From positions 1 through 64,000 of the forward strand of contig NZ_JAQGNX010000184.1 in the NCBI RefSeq assembly GCF_028293835.1: a stretch of DNA of 64,000 bases, written 5' to 3'. Below the pieces are notes generated by a model, which was not told the origin of the DNA, ran no database searches, and worked only from the letters and a program-made list of their open reading frames with translations. Of this stretch, positions 43,931 to 52,882 are shown one piece after another. The translations under genes and the position numbers were made by a program. Within the stretch, counting starts at the first letter, position 1. Each line of letters opens with the position of its first letter. Origin of the DNA: Pseudomonas sp. GTDB taxonomy: Bacteria; Pseudomonadota; Gammaproteobacteria; Pseudomonadales; Pseudomonadaceae.

Positions 43931-45043
43931 ATGTTAAAAACTTCAAAAACGCTGAGAGCAGGTGCGTTTCTGCTGACCGCAATCAGCGTTGCTTTAGTAT
44001 TGAATGGCTGCGCGCGCGACCCGGAAAAGCGCTCTGTGAGTGAACTGGCAGTCAGCGGCACCAAGAGCATGTTTAGAACTGACGCTGACATGCAGAAGGT
44101 ATTGAACAAGTTTGCCAGCTTCGACGCTAAGGCCGTTGAAAAGACCACCCCCACTGAAGCGCGCTTGCAACCGACCATAGCGGATGCGGTGATGGCCGTA
44201 TTGGCTGACCAGAAGCGCGATGCGTCCCCTGAAGCCCTGGTTCCAGGTGTGAGTAGCGTCGACCGAACCGTTCCCGGTGCGGCGGGTAATATGCAGGCCC
44301 GGGTGTTTACGCCTGCCGGTTCAGGCCCGTTCCCAGTGATTTTGTACTTTCACGGTGGCGGTTGGGTTATTGCGGATCGGGTGGTTTACGACGGTGGCGC
44401 ACGCGGTTTGGCGAAACAGGCAAACGCCATTGTGGTCTCGGTCGATTATCGCAGGGCACCGGAGAACAAGTTTCCGGCAGCGCACGATGACGGCGTAGCC
44501 GCTTATAAATGGTTGGCCAACAACGCAGCGTCGCTTAACGGTGATCCGAAGCGGCTGGCAATCGCTGGGGAAAGTGCGGGTGGCAACCTGGCAGTGGCGA
44601 CAGCCATCGCGGCACGCAAGGCGCACCTTACTGCGCCGCTGCACGTATTGTCGGTGTACCCGGTTGCGCAAACCACGACCACCACGGCGTCTTACCAAAA
44701 GTACGCCGATGCGATGCCGCTCAATCGACCGATGATGCTCTGGTTTATCGCTCAGACCACCACCAGCGCGAATGACCTCAAGGATCCACGGCTTGATTTG
44801 GTCCACGCCGACTTGAGCGGTTTGCCACCGGTGACCCTGATCAACGCTGAAATTGATCCGCTGCAGGACGACGGCGCGCAATTGGAAACAGCCTTGCGTA
44901 CCGCTGGCGTCAGTGTTGAGCGCAAGGTGTACTCCGGGGTTACCCACGAATTTTTTGGCGCGGCCGCCGTGGTAGCAAAAGCTCAGGAAGCTCAGCAATA
45001 CGCTGGACAGCGATTGAGTGCGAGTTTGAAATCAGGCATGTAG
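43931..45043 (+). CDS. Alpha/beta hydrolase lipoprotein (HSL family)
   Basis: A 370-residue esterase. A lipoprotein signal (LLTAISVALVLNGC) anchors it to the membrane. The catalytic domain has the oxyanion-hole HGGGW (YFHGGGWVIADRVVY), the nucleophile elbow GESAGG, Asp in LINAEIDPLQDDG and His in GVTHEFFG, the order of the hormone-sensitive lipase family. The N-terminal 80 residues before the domain are a mature-protein extension. GGAG precedes the ATG at seven bases. It would hydrolyse short-chain esters in the periplasm or at the inner face of the outer membrane. Confidence 0.9.
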   Translation: MLKTSKTLRAGAFLLTAISVALVLNGCARDPEKRSVSELAVSGTKSMFRTDADMQKVLNKFASFDAKAVEKTTPTEARLQPTIADAVMAVLADQKRDASPEALVPGVSSVDRTVPGAAGNMQARVFTPAGSGPFPVILYFHGGGWVIADRVVYDGGARGLAKQANAIVVSVDYRRAPENKFPAAHDDGVAAYKWLANNAASLNGDPKRLAIAGESAGGNLAVATAIAARKAHLTAPLHVLSVYPVAQTTTTTASYQKYADAMPLNRPMMLWFIAQTTTSANDLKDPRLDLVHADLSGLPPVTLINAEIDPLQDDGAQLETALRTAGVSVERKVYSGVTHEFFGAAAVVAKAQEAQQYAGQRLSASLKSGM

Positions 45044-45171
45044 GGCGGGGGAAGTCTACAGATTATTTTTAAGTCGATAAGTTATGCGTTGTTTGATAAG
45101 AGATTGTGCCCGTTTTTGACACCGGTTGCGGCGCAGCAGACACAATCTCCTACAGAGTCGTTGACCTACTA

Positions 45172-45501
45172 TCAGCAGTAGCTGTCGACAACCCGAACGC
45201 GTGAGGTGTTATCCAGCGAGCGCCATTCACGGGTCAGGGTTTGCAGCACCTGGCCCATGAAGTTCTCGTCGGCTGCGGCTTTCTTGCCGACATAACCTTG
45301 GCCTCGGCGGTACATCTTCAGCCTGGCGCGCATCTTCGGGTTGGACTGTTCAAATTCCCCTTCGCCAGCTTTGTCCGCCAGTCGGTCGATGTGCACATCG
45401 CCGGCGTCGCAGACCCAGAGTATGTGGCAATCCAGACTGTCTTTTTGTGAAGCGAACAGTTGGGCCAGCTCTTGAATAGTAGGTTGGTTGTTCAGATTCA
45501 T
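45172..45501 (-). CDS. Conserved hypothetical protein
   Basis: A 109-residue soluble protein (TIQELAQLFASQKDSLDCHILWVCDAGDVHIDRLADKAGEGEFEQSNPKMRARLKMYRRGQGYVGKKAAADENFMGQVLQTLTREW...). AAGGGG precedes the ATG. No family is recognised. It is convergent with the esterase gene. Confidence 0.7.
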   Translation of the reverse strand: MNLNNQPTIQELAQLFASQKDSLDCHILWVCDAGDVHIDRLADKAGEGEFEQSNPKMRARLKMYRRGQGYVGKKAAADENFMGQVLQTLTREWRSLDNTSRVRVVDSYC

Positions 45502-46097
45502 AGTAATCCCCTTGCCATTTTTGTTGGCCTGTTAGTGGTTAGCTCAATGACCATGTGGTCGATCGAATGCACATCGGGCAGGGGTTTGATGAAAGCAGGG
45601 GGACAAGCGGACGTTCAAAAATACATCGGGTGACGTTAATGCGGTCAACCACAAGCATCATGAGAACGTTTCGCCAGCCTTCTCGTCCTGGGACGATCCC
45701 GCCAGTCAACTTCATCAATCTGCCTTGTGGGCAGTACACATCCGTTAACGACTCGACGGCTCGTCGAGGGTGTCTGGAATACCTTTGCCGGCGCTCCCGA
45801 TCGGGGAGACAGGGCCATCATGCCGGGCCGACCAGGGGGCGTCAATAGTTATGTAGTGTTTTTTTAAAGGCACTACATAAATTTACAAAAGGCGCGACAA
45901 GAGGCGTTCGGGCCTCTGTCACGGTGCTCCGTCGCGTACCAGACAGATAACCGAAAGAGCTGCGCTTTGCCCATGACCGGCCCCGTGACAGTCTATATTG
46001 GTGCTGTATTCGAGATTCGAGAGCCGGTACTTTTAACCACTTGCTGATATGCGCTGTCCGTCGCGCCACATAAATTTAAAACAAGAGAGTCGAATTC
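45502..46097. other. Gene-free region upstream of ggt
   Basis: About 600 bases. Several short frames run through it on both strands, but none has both a ribosome-binding site and a recognisable product. A strong inverted repeat at 45849-45880 is described separately. The last 200 bases must contain the ggt promoter. Confidence 0.5.
45849..45880. promoter_or_regulatory. Perfect inverted repeat in the ggt upstream region
   Basis: TTATGTAGTG and CACTACATAA, each ten bases, are perfect complements separated by 12 bases that contain TTTTTTTAAAGG. It could be an operator, a transcript hairpin or the trace of a mobile element end. It lies 218 bases upstream of ggt. Confidence 0.5.
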
Positions 46098-47825
46098 ATG
46101 AAGTTCCAACCTTTTGCCAGATCGCTTCTTGTGACCACCCTCACGCTTAGTTACACCTTCGCTCAAGCAGCGTCCCAGGCTCCGGTTGCTGCGGAAAACG
46201 GCATGGTAGTCACGGCCCAGCATTTGGCGACCCACGTGGGCGTCGACGTGCTCAAGGACGGTGGCAACGCCATCGATGCTGCGGTAGCTGTGGGTTATGC
46301 GCTGGCGGTGGTGTATCCCGCCGCGGGTAACCTCGGCGGTGGCGGGTTCATGACCGTGCAATTGGCGGATGGCCGAAAGACCTTTCTGGACTTTCGCGAA
46401 AAGGCACCCTTGGCTGCCACCGCCGATATGTACCTTGATAAAGACGGCAACGTTATTCCTGATCTGAGCACCAAAGGCTACTTGGCCGTCGGGGTTCCCG
46501 GCACCGTGTCGGGCATGGAGTTGGCGCTGAAGAAGTACGGCACCATGAAGCGCGAGCAAGTGATCGCTCCCGCGATCAAATACGCCGATGAAGGTTTCGT
46601 CCTTGAGCAAGGTGATGTCGACCTGCTTGAAACGGCGACCGATGAATTCAAAAAAGACATCCATGACTCAGGCTCGATTTTCCTGAACAAGGGTGAGCCG
46701 ATGAAGGTCGGTCAGAAACTGGTGCAGAAGGACTTGGCCAGGACGCTCCGAGAAATATCCAGCAAAGGCGCCGACGGCTTCTATAAAGGCTGGGTGGCGA
46801 ACGCCATCGTGTCTTCAAGCTATGCCGGTAAAGGCCTGATTACCCAGGCCGACCTGGATAAATACCAGACCCGCGAACTTGCGCCGATCGAGTGCGATTA
46901 CCGTGGCTATCACGTGGTCTCCGCGCCGCCTCCAAGTTCCGGTGGGGTCGTCATCTGCGAGATCATGAACATCCTGGAAGGCTATCCGATGCCGGATCTG
47001 GGATTCCGCTCCGCCCAGAGCATGCAATACCAGATCGAAGCCATGCGTCACGCGTATGTCGACCGCAACAGCTATCTGGGTGACCCGGATTTCGTCAAGA
47101 ATCCAGTCGCGCACTTGTTGGATAAGGACTATGCGGCAAAAATACGCGCGGCTATCGACCCGCAAAAGGCCGGTATTTCCCGGGATATCAAGCCCGGTGT
47201 AGCGCCCCATGAAGGCAATAACACCACGCACTATTCCATCGTCGATAAATGGGGCAATGCCGTGTCGGTGACCTATACCTTGAACGATTGGTTCGGTGCG
47301 GGCGTTATGGCGAGCAAGACCGGGGTGATACTCAACGACGAAATGGATGACTTCACGTCCAAGATCGGCGTTCCCAACATGTACGGTCTGGTCCAGGGAG
47401 AGGCCAACGCTATCGCTCCGGGCAAAACGCCGTTGTCGTCCATGAGCCCGACGATCGTCACCAAAGACGGCAAGACGGTGATGGTGGTGGGCACTCCTGG
47501 CGGCAGCCGAATTATTACGGCGACACTGGAGACGATACTTAACGTGATCGACTACGGTATGAACATTCAAGAGGCAGTGGATGCGCCTCGTTTCCACCAG
47601 CAGTGGTTGCCTGAAGAAACCAATCTGGAAAAGTTCGCGGTCAGCCCGGACACGCAGAAACTGCTTGAAAGCTGGGGCCAGAAGTTTACTGGCGCGCAAC
47701 CCTCTAACCACGTTGCGGCGATCCTGGTGGGGGCGCCGTCCCTGGGCGGGAAACCCGTAGGGAACAATCGTTTCTACGGTGCTAATGATCCGCGCCGTAA
47801 TACAGGTCTTTCTTTAGGCTACTAA
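46098..47825 (+). CDS. ggt: Gamma-glutamyltransferase (periplasmic)
   Basis: A 575-residue precursor with a Sec signal (FARSLLVTTLTLSYTFAQAAS). Self-processing is expected before Thr376 in NNTTHYSIVDKWGNAVSVTYTLN, giving a large subunit and a small subunit whose N-terminal Thr is the nucleophile. Substrate-binding blocks are GNLGGGGFMTVQLADG, PLSSMSPTIV and VGTPGGSRIITATLETILNVIDYGMNIQEAVDAPR. It cleaves glutathione and other gamma-glutamyl compounds in the periplasm. Length and lid loop match E. coli Ggt. It is distinct from the signal-less homologue at 6148. Confidence 0.96.
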   Translation: MKFQPFARSLLVTTLTLSYTFAQAASQAPVAAENGMVVTAQHLATHVGVDVLKDGGNAIDAAVAVGYALAVVYPAAGNLGGGGFMTVQLADGRKTFLDFREKAPLAATADMYLDKDGNVIPDLSTKGYLAVGVPGTVSGMELALKKYGTMKREQVIAPAIKYADEGFVLEQGDVDLLETATDEFKKDIHDSGSIFLNKGEPMKVGQKLVQKDLARTLREISSKGADGFYKGWVANAIVSSSYAGKGLITQADLDKYQTRELAPIECDYRGYHVVSAPPPSSGGVVICEIMNILEGYPMPDLGFRSAQSMQYQIEAMRHAYVDRNSYLGDPDFVKNPVAHLLDKDYAAKIRAAIDPQKAGISRDIKPGVAPHEGNNTTHYSIVDKWGNAVSVTYTLNDWFGAGVMASKTGVILNDEMDDFTSKIGVPNMYGLVQGEANAIAPGKTPLSSMSPTIVTKDGKTVMVVGTPGGSRIITATLETILNVIDYGMNIQEAVDAPRFHQQWLPEETNLEKFAVSPDTQKLLESWGQKFTGAQPSNHVAAILVGAPSLGGKPVGNNRFYGANDPRRNTGLSLGY

Positions 47826-47905
47826 TCGGTACACGGCGAGGTCCTGCTTCAGGGCTTCGCCACTGACACGCCCTCGAAAAAAACCTACCTAGTGGTAGAT
47901 AGCGA

Positions 47906-47951
47906 TTGACATAAGGCTGGCTTTTGACCAGTATCTATCACTCGATAGATA
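47906..47951 (+). promoter_or_regulatory. GST promoter overlapped by a palindromic operator
   Basis: TTGACA at 47906-47911 is a consensus -35 box. About 20 bases downstream a perfect 8-bp dyad, TATCTATC-ACTC-GATAGATA (47932-47951), covers the -10 zone. A second dyad CTACC-TAGT-GGTAG lies just upstream near 47884-47897. The arrangement fits a TetR-type repressor site that blocks RNA polymerase. No such regulator gene is adjacent. Confidence 0.65.
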
Positions 47952-47970
47952 GGCGAGAACTGGTACTCAC

Positions 47971-48615
47971 ATGAAAGTTTATGACATCCCCGGCTTCCCT
48001 AGTCCGTTGCGCATCCGCGTTGTCCTGGCCGAAAAAGGTCTGACCTCGCAGGTGGAATTTATCAACATCGATCTGCCTGCTGCTGAGCACAAGCAGCCAG
48101 CGTTTCTGGCGATGAATCCGGCTGGCACCGTTCCGGTGTTGGAACTTGACGACGGCTTTTACCTGTCGGAATGCACCGCGATCACCGAATACCTCGATAA
48201 CCTGGATGGCAACCCAACGCTTACCGGCACTACGCCAAAAGAGAAAGGGGTTATTCATATGATGCAGAAACGCGCGGATGACCAACTGATCGACGCCATC
48301 GGCATCTACTTTCACCACGCCACCGACGGTTTGGGCGATGGCTTGAAACCCTACAAGAGCCCCGAGTGGGCCGATCGTACCGTCTGGGGCGAAATGCACC
48401 GTGACAAGGCAATCAAAGGTATGAAGTACTTTGATTCGGTACTGAAAACCCAGCCGTACGTGGCCGGTGATCAATTTTCCATGGCCGACATCACGGTCTG
48501 GGCTGGTTTGATTTTCGCCGGGTACGCACAGATCAAGGTGCCGCAAGCGTGCACCGCACTGATCGCCTGGAATGCCAAAGTTGGCGAACGCCCAAGCGTA
48601 AAAAACCCAGCCTGA
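47971..48615 (+). CDS. Glutathione S-transferase family protein
   Basis: A 214-residue GST with a thioredoxin-like N-terminal domain (KVYDIPGFPSPLRIRVVLAEKGL...FLAMNPAGTVPVLELDDGFYLSECTAITEYLD). The cis-Pro is in GTVPVLE and the glutathione gamma-glutamyl contact is the ES/EC turn (SECTAI). The C-terminal helical domain has the FSMADITVWAGLIFAGY motif with its capping box (ADIT). The conjugated substrate is unknown. Transcription is probably controlled by the palindromic operator just upstream. Confidence 0.93.
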   Translation: MKVYDIPGFPSPLRIRVVLAEKGLTSQVEFINIDLPAAEHKQPAFLAMNPAGTVPVLELDDGFYLSECTAITEYLDNLDGNPTLTGTTPKEKGVIHMMQKRADDQLIDAIGIYFHHATDGLGDGLKPYKSPEWADRTVWGEMHRDKAIKGMKYFDSVLKTQPYVAGDQFSMADITVWAGLIFAGYAQIKVPQACTALIAWNAKVGERPSVKNPA

Positions 48616-48660
48616 TCCAAACTGATTCCCACAGCGCCTCGGCCGATTTCTTCAAACCCG

Positions 48661-48746
48661 GTGGGAGCGAACTCACTCGCGGATGCAGCAGCGCGGTACG
48701 TCAGATTGATCGCGTCGCCCGCTTCGCGACTGGATTCGGTCCCACA
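48661..48746. repeat. Inverted REP pair downstream of the GST gene
   Basis: GTGGGAGCGAACTCACTCGCGG and, in the other orientation, CTTCGCGACTGGATTCGGTCCCACA form an imperfect long stem. It is the GTGGGAGC variant of the Pseudomonas REP family and separates the GST gene from the convergent CBS gene. Confidence 0.85.
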
Positions 48747-48829
48747 GTATTCCAGCATGATCGCGCTGGTTGACACCGAATCCAGTCTGCTTAAATCAGA
48801 AAACCCTGTTGCTGGCAGGGCAGGGCAGA

Positions 48830-49270
48830 TCACTCGCCGCGAATGTACTGCTCCAGTTGCTGGATCAGTACAGCCTGCTCGGCAATCGCTTCCTTCACCA
48901 GGTCGCCAATCGACAACAAACCGATCAGTTGCCCGTCCTTGACCACCGGCAAATGACGCAAGCGGCTGTCGGTCATGATGCCCATGCACGACTCCACGCT
49001 TTCACTGGGGCTCACGGTGATGATGCGCTCGCTCATGATGGTGCTGACCAGGGTGTCGGCGGACGAACGTCCTTTGAGTGCCACCTTGCGTGCGTAGTCG
49101 CGCTCGCTGATGATGCCTATGACATGGCCGTCTTTGACCACGGGCAGTGCACCGACGTTTTTTTCCGCCATGATCCCCAGCGCGACCAATACCGTTTGCT
49201 CAGGGGCGATGGTATGGACTTGCTGGTTGGTTTCGGCTTTTGCGTTCAGCAATTGTGCGACGGTCTTCAT
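48830..49270 (-). CDS. Tandem CBS-domain protein
   Basis: A 146-residue protein consisting of two CBS motifs: VHTIAPEQTVLVALGIMAEKNVGALPVVKDGHVIGIISERDYARKV and IITVSPSESVESCMGIMTDSRLRHLPVVKDGQLIGLLSIGDLVKEAI. CBS pairs bind adenosine nucleotides and act as energy sensors or adaptor modules. There is no fused catalytic domain. The ATG at 49270 has GGAG upstream. It is convergent with the GST gene. Confidence 0.93.
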   Translation of the reverse strand: MKTVAQLLNAKAETNQQVHTIAPEQTVLVALGIMAEKNVGALPVVKDGHVIGIISERDYARKVALKGRSSADTLVSTIMSERIITVSPSESVESCMGIMTDSRLRHLPVVKDGQLIGLLSIGDLVKEAIAEQAVLIQQLEQYIRGE

Positions 49271-49558
49271 TCGGGCCTCTCCTGTGGTGGGCTCGGGGGC
49301 GACCACGAATCGCCCTGTTGCTTCTACAGAATCGTAGAGAGAAGCCGATTGGGCAAGGTGTAAACGGCGCTATATGGCATAGAAATAACGGATTAGACGT
49401 TTATGCCGCCAGCGGATGTCGTTGCTGAGTGTCGAAACGCCAGGCAACGTCTGGTCGAGGCAGCCTGACCCTAGACAAAATTAGGGAGCTGGGGTTTATT
49501 GACGGACGCCCTGATCGGGTCACTTTTATCTCCCGCGCTTGCCGAAAGGAACTGAATT
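49271..49558. other. Gene-free gap between CBS and HAD genes
   Basis: About 290 bases with no gene or repeat recognised; it holds the divergent promoters of both genes. Confidence 0.4.
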
Positions 49559-50230
49559 TTGCCTGCTCGCTCATCGGTTTTTAACGCCCGCTACAGCGGT
49601 TTTCTGTTCGATATGGACGGAACGCTGATCAATTCCATCGCTGCAGCCGAGCGTATCTGGAGCGCATGGGCAAATGCCCATGGCCTTGACGTCGAGACGT
49701 TCCTGCCGACCATCCATGGCGCCCGCGCCATCGACACCATCGCTCGGCTGGGACTGCCCGGAATTGACCCGGAAGTTGAGGCTTGCGCCATCACCGAGGC
49801 CGAAATTTTCGACCTCGCGGGTATCGTCGAAGTGTCAGGTGCGGCTGCGTTTCTAAAGACGTTGCCCGCCAATAAATGGGCGATTGTCACCTCCGCGCCC
49901 AAGGAGTTGGCAATTCGCCGCCTGCAAGCGGCTGGCATTCCGCTGCCCTTGGTGTTTGTGACCTCCGAAGACGTCAGCGACGGTAAGCCCAACCCGGATT
50001 GCTACCTGCTCGCGGCACAACAACTGGGTATCAACGCGGCTGATTGCCTGGTCTTTGAAGATGCGCCCATCGGCATTCGAGCGGGCGAAGCGTCAGGCGC
50101 CCAGGTCATGGTGGTGAGTGCCACACACGTTCATCCGATGCAAACGCCACACGCCTCAATTGACGATTATTGCGGGACGGTCGTTAGGGTTGACGAACAG
50201 GGATACCTGCACCTTTGTGAGGTCCTTTGA
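49559..50230 (+). CDS. HAD family hydrolase (sugar phosphatase-like)
   Basis: A 223-residue HAD hydrolase of subfamily I. Motif I is FLFDMDGTLINS (both Asp residues present), motif II the Ser/Thr in VTSAPKE, motif III Lys in DGKPNPDCYLLAAQQLG, and motif IV LVFEDAPIGIRAGEASG. The helical cap lies between residues 30 and 95. It probably dephosphorylates a sugar phosphate such as 2-deoxyglucose-6-phosphate. The start is TTG, with AAAGGA eight bases upstream and no closer ATG. Confidence 0.9.
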   Translation: MPARSSVFNARYSGFLFDMDGTLINSIAAAERIWSAWANAHGLDVETFLPTIHGARAIDTIARLGLPGIDPEVEACAITEAEIFDLAGIVEVSGAAAFLKTLPANKWAIVTSAPKELAIRRLQAAGIPLPLVFVTSEDVSDGKPNPDCYLLAAQQLGINAADCLVFEDAPIGIRAGEASGAQVMVVSATHVHPMQTPHASIDDYCGTVVRVDEQGYLHLCEVL

Positions 50231-50316
50231 TCGCTTGGCCTTTACACCGGCTTCACCTCTTTTTCACTCATATGGCCATAGGCTAGGCATTCTGCGAGCT
50301 ATCGGAACACTTGGAA

Positions 50317-51354
50317 ATGCCTGGTACTGCACACCTGCAACACCTTCCTGCCGTCGGCTATAAACGCACCCGCAGGTGGGCACTCATCGGCGCGGCCATC
50401 GTTTGTGTGGCGGCGTTGGCTGTGATGGGCTCCATCTTCTTGCCCGCGACACCCTACACCCCCATGACTGGATTGAGCCCGTCGCAGGTTTCACTCATTG
50501 CTATTGGGGATCAAGGCAGCGGCAACTTTCAGCAGTGGGCGGTGGCCTATGCCATGGAAAACGTCGCGGAGACGGATGGCCGGTTGGACATGGTGGTGCT
50601 GCTGGGTGATAACTTCTACGGAAAATCGCTGACCGGCACGTCTGATTTGAGCTGGCGGACGAAGTTTGAAAGTGTCTATTGGGGCCGCTGGTTGAGCCAT
50701 GTACCTTTTTATGCGGTGTTGGGCAACCATGATTACCCTGACTCCCAGCAGATCGAAATCGAATACAGTCGCAAGCACAAGGGTTCCGGCCGCTGGCAGA
50801 TGCCTGATCACACTTACATGCGGGACTTTGGCACTGACGACGGTCGGCCTGTGGTGCGCATGGTGTTTATCGACACGTCCGTGCCTGTCAGCGAGTTGCC
50901 GGCGCAAATAAAGATACTTGAACAAGGGTTTCAGCAGCCTGGCCCTGAGCCGATCTGGCGCGTGGTCGCGGGCCATCACCCGGTGCGAAACGTCGGCGAA
51001 CACGACGAAGATTCGGTAATGGTCACTGAGCTGCTGCCAGTATTGAGACGCCTCAACGTGGATCTTTATTTATCCGGGCACGATCACAATCAGCAACTGA
51101 TTCTGAAAGAGGGCGAACCCGCCTGGGTTATCTCCGGCGGCGGCGGACAAAAGCTTTATCCTCTGAAGGAGAAACATTCCCCGGTCAGTTTCGCCAAATC
51201 CGAAGCTGGCTTCGCCAAACTCGATTTCACCCCGGCCGAGATGAAACTGGCTTTTTATACCGAAAGCGCCGGTGCGGCTGCCCGTTATGAATGGAGCCGG
51301 GCGTGCCCGTGGATGGCCAAGGGCTGCCTGGTGGGCTCAACGATGTCACCTTGA
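50317..51354 (+). CDS. Calcineurin-like metallophosphoesterase (purple acid phosphatase-like)
   Basis: A 345-residue protein with an N-terminal membrane anchor or uncleaved signal (WALIGAAIVCVAALAVMGSIFLP). The dimetal core is SLIAIGDQGSGNFQQW (Asp), VVLLGDNFYG (GD), LGNHDYPDS (GNHD), AGHHPV (GHH) and LSGHDHNQQL (GHxH), the order found in tartrate-resistant acid phosphatases. It is probably an envelope phosphatase. It lies 67 bases before the first GT39-type gene on the same strand. Confidence 0.88.
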   Translation: MPGTAHLQHLPAVGYKRTRRWALIGAAIVCVAALAVMGSIFLPATPYTPMTGLSPSQVSLIAIGDQGSGNFQQWAVAYAMENVAETDGRLDMVVLLGDNFYGKSLTGTSDLSWRTKFESVYWGRWLSHVPFYAVLGNHDYPDSQQIEIEYSRKHKGSGRWQMPDHTYMRDFGTDDGRPVVRMVFIDTSVPVSELPAQIKILEQGFQQPGPEPIWRVVAGHHPVRNVGEHDEDSVMVTELLPVLRRLNVDLYLSGHDHNQQLILKEGEPAWVISGGGGQKLYPLKEKHSPVSFAKSEAGFAKLDFTPAEMKLAFYTESAGAAARYEWSRACPWMAKGCLVGSTMSP

Positions 51355-51421
51355 TACACTCCGCCCGGCTCCTGACTACTGATTTCCTTATTGCTCATCA
51401 CCCTGTGAGTCACACGCGCTT

Positions 51422-52882
51422 ATGTCAACTCGTCCCGTCCTCCTGTTGTTCGTACTTGGTTGTCTGCTGTTTTTCGTCGCGCTGGGAAATCATCAGCTAC
51501 AAGGTTCTACCGAACCCCGGGTGGCGGGGATCGCCATGGAAATGCACTTGGACAATGATTGGGTAACCCCCCGGTTGAACGGCCAGCCGTTTTTAGAAAA
51601 ACCTCCCTTGAGCCTATGGCTGGATGCGGGCGCCATCAGACTGTTTGGTGCCAACACATGGGCGGTGAGGTTGGCATCTGCAGTGGCCGGTCTGTTGAGC
51701 CTGTTGGCGCTGTATGGCGCGTTGCGAAAACTGGGGCGTCCAGTGGCGATCGCCGCCGGGGCAGCCGTGTTGCTGGCAACCATGGGCAGTTACTGGGGCA
51801 ATGTGCGCCAGGTCGGTGAGGACTCATTGCTGACGTTGGGGGTGACCTTGGCGTTGCTGGCGTTTTTTCTGGCCAATCGTGAATGGGCCGCACATGGTCG
51901 ACGTTCGGTAGGGTTTTGGGCGGTGTTTGCCCTGGGAATCGCCATCGCCACGTTGAGTAAGGGCGTACTGGGCCTGGCGTTGCCGGGGGCGGTTATTTTT
52001 GCGTTTCTGGTTGCGCAAAGCGTGATCGAAAAGCGCCTGGTGCTGGCCGACTGGGTGTGGCCGGCGGCCGTTACCGTGATCGCCTTGTTGCCGTTGGCGG
52101 TGTGGCTGGTGTTTTTGTATCAGAGCGGCGGTTCGGCTGCGATCAAAGAGGTGTTATGGGCCAACAGCATAGGGCGGTTCAGCGGCGGCTTCTCTGAAGC
52201 CGGTCATTTCGAGCCATTTTATTACTACCTCGGCAAACTGCCTCAATCGTTTTTGCCGTGGAATATTTTGGTCTATGTCGGGCTTTGGCACTTTTGCAGA
52301 AAAATGCGCGCCAGCCCGTATATGCTTTTTTTCAGTCTATGGCTGTTGGCCCAATTGACCCTGCTGACGCTGGCGTCCAGCAAACGCATGGTGTACCTGA
52401 TGTCGCTGACACCTGCTGCTGCCGTCATTGCTGCGGAATATTCGGCGGTGCTGCTGGAACGATTGCGTGAACGATCAGCGACGTCGGCTTGGGCGCAACC
52501 CCTGGTTCGTCATCAACGTGCTTTCATAGTGGGCGTATTAGGCTTGATGGTCGTCAGCTACCTGGGGGTGGCGATCTGGGTCATGCCCAGGGAAGACCGC
52601 AACCAATCCTTTACACCCTTGACTGAGCAAATGCGGGCGCTGCAGGAAAGCGGTCGGCGAGTCGTGTTGTTCACCCCTAGCGAGCGGCTTGCCGGAGCAG
52701 GGGTGTTCTACACCCAAAGTGTACTGGTGGCCTTGCAGACCGAAGACCAGCTCAACAGTTTTCTCAGTGAGTCGCCGAATAACGTCGCGGTCATGGAGCG
52801 TCAGGACGATCCGGTCGCTCCACTGAAAATCTTGAAGAAGATTGTCGTGGGCGACCGCGCGTACTATTTTTTGGTGATGTGA
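51422..52882 (+). CDS. GT39/ArnT-like membrane glycosyltransferase
   Basis: A 486-residue polytopic protein of the PMT/ArnT superfamily. Helix 1 is [16 protein letters not shown], followed by the EPR motif in [42 protein letters not shown], where Glu is the putative catalytic residue and KPP binds lipid carrier. At least ten more hydrophobic segments follow. It should transfer a sugar from a polyprenyl phosphate to lipid A or another acceptor in the periplasm. Its last 19 bases overlap the 3' end of a second ArnT-type gene on the other strand. Confidence 0.9.
   Translation: MSTRPVLLLFVLGCLLFFVALGNHQLQGSTEPRVAGIAMEMHLDNDWVTPRLNGQPFLEKPPLSLWLDAGAIRLFGANTWAVRLASAVAGLLSLLALYGALRKLGRPVAIAAGAAVLLATMGSYWGNVRQVGEDSLLTLGVTLALLAFFLANREWAAHGRRSVGFWAVFALGIAIATLSKGVLGLALPGAVIFAFLVAQSVIEKRLVLADWVWPAAVTVIALLPLAVWLVFLYQSGGSAAIKEVLWANSIGRFSGGFSEAGHFEPFYYYLGKLPQSFLPWNILVYVGLWHFCRKMRASPYMLFFSLWLLAQLTLLTLASSKRMVYLMSLTPAAAVIAAEYSAVLLERLRERSATSAWAQPLVRHQRAFIVGVLGLMVVSYLGVAIWVMPREDRNQSFTPLTEQMRALQESGRRVVLFTPSERLAGAGVFYTQSVLVALQTEDQLNSFLSESPNNVAVMERQDDPVAPLKILKKIVVGDRAYYFLVM

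Noticed and set aside
45539-45845. Overlapping frames on both strands in the gap before ggt.
   Set aside because: None has a ribosome-binding site, and none of the translations resembles a known transposase or other family when read in all frames.
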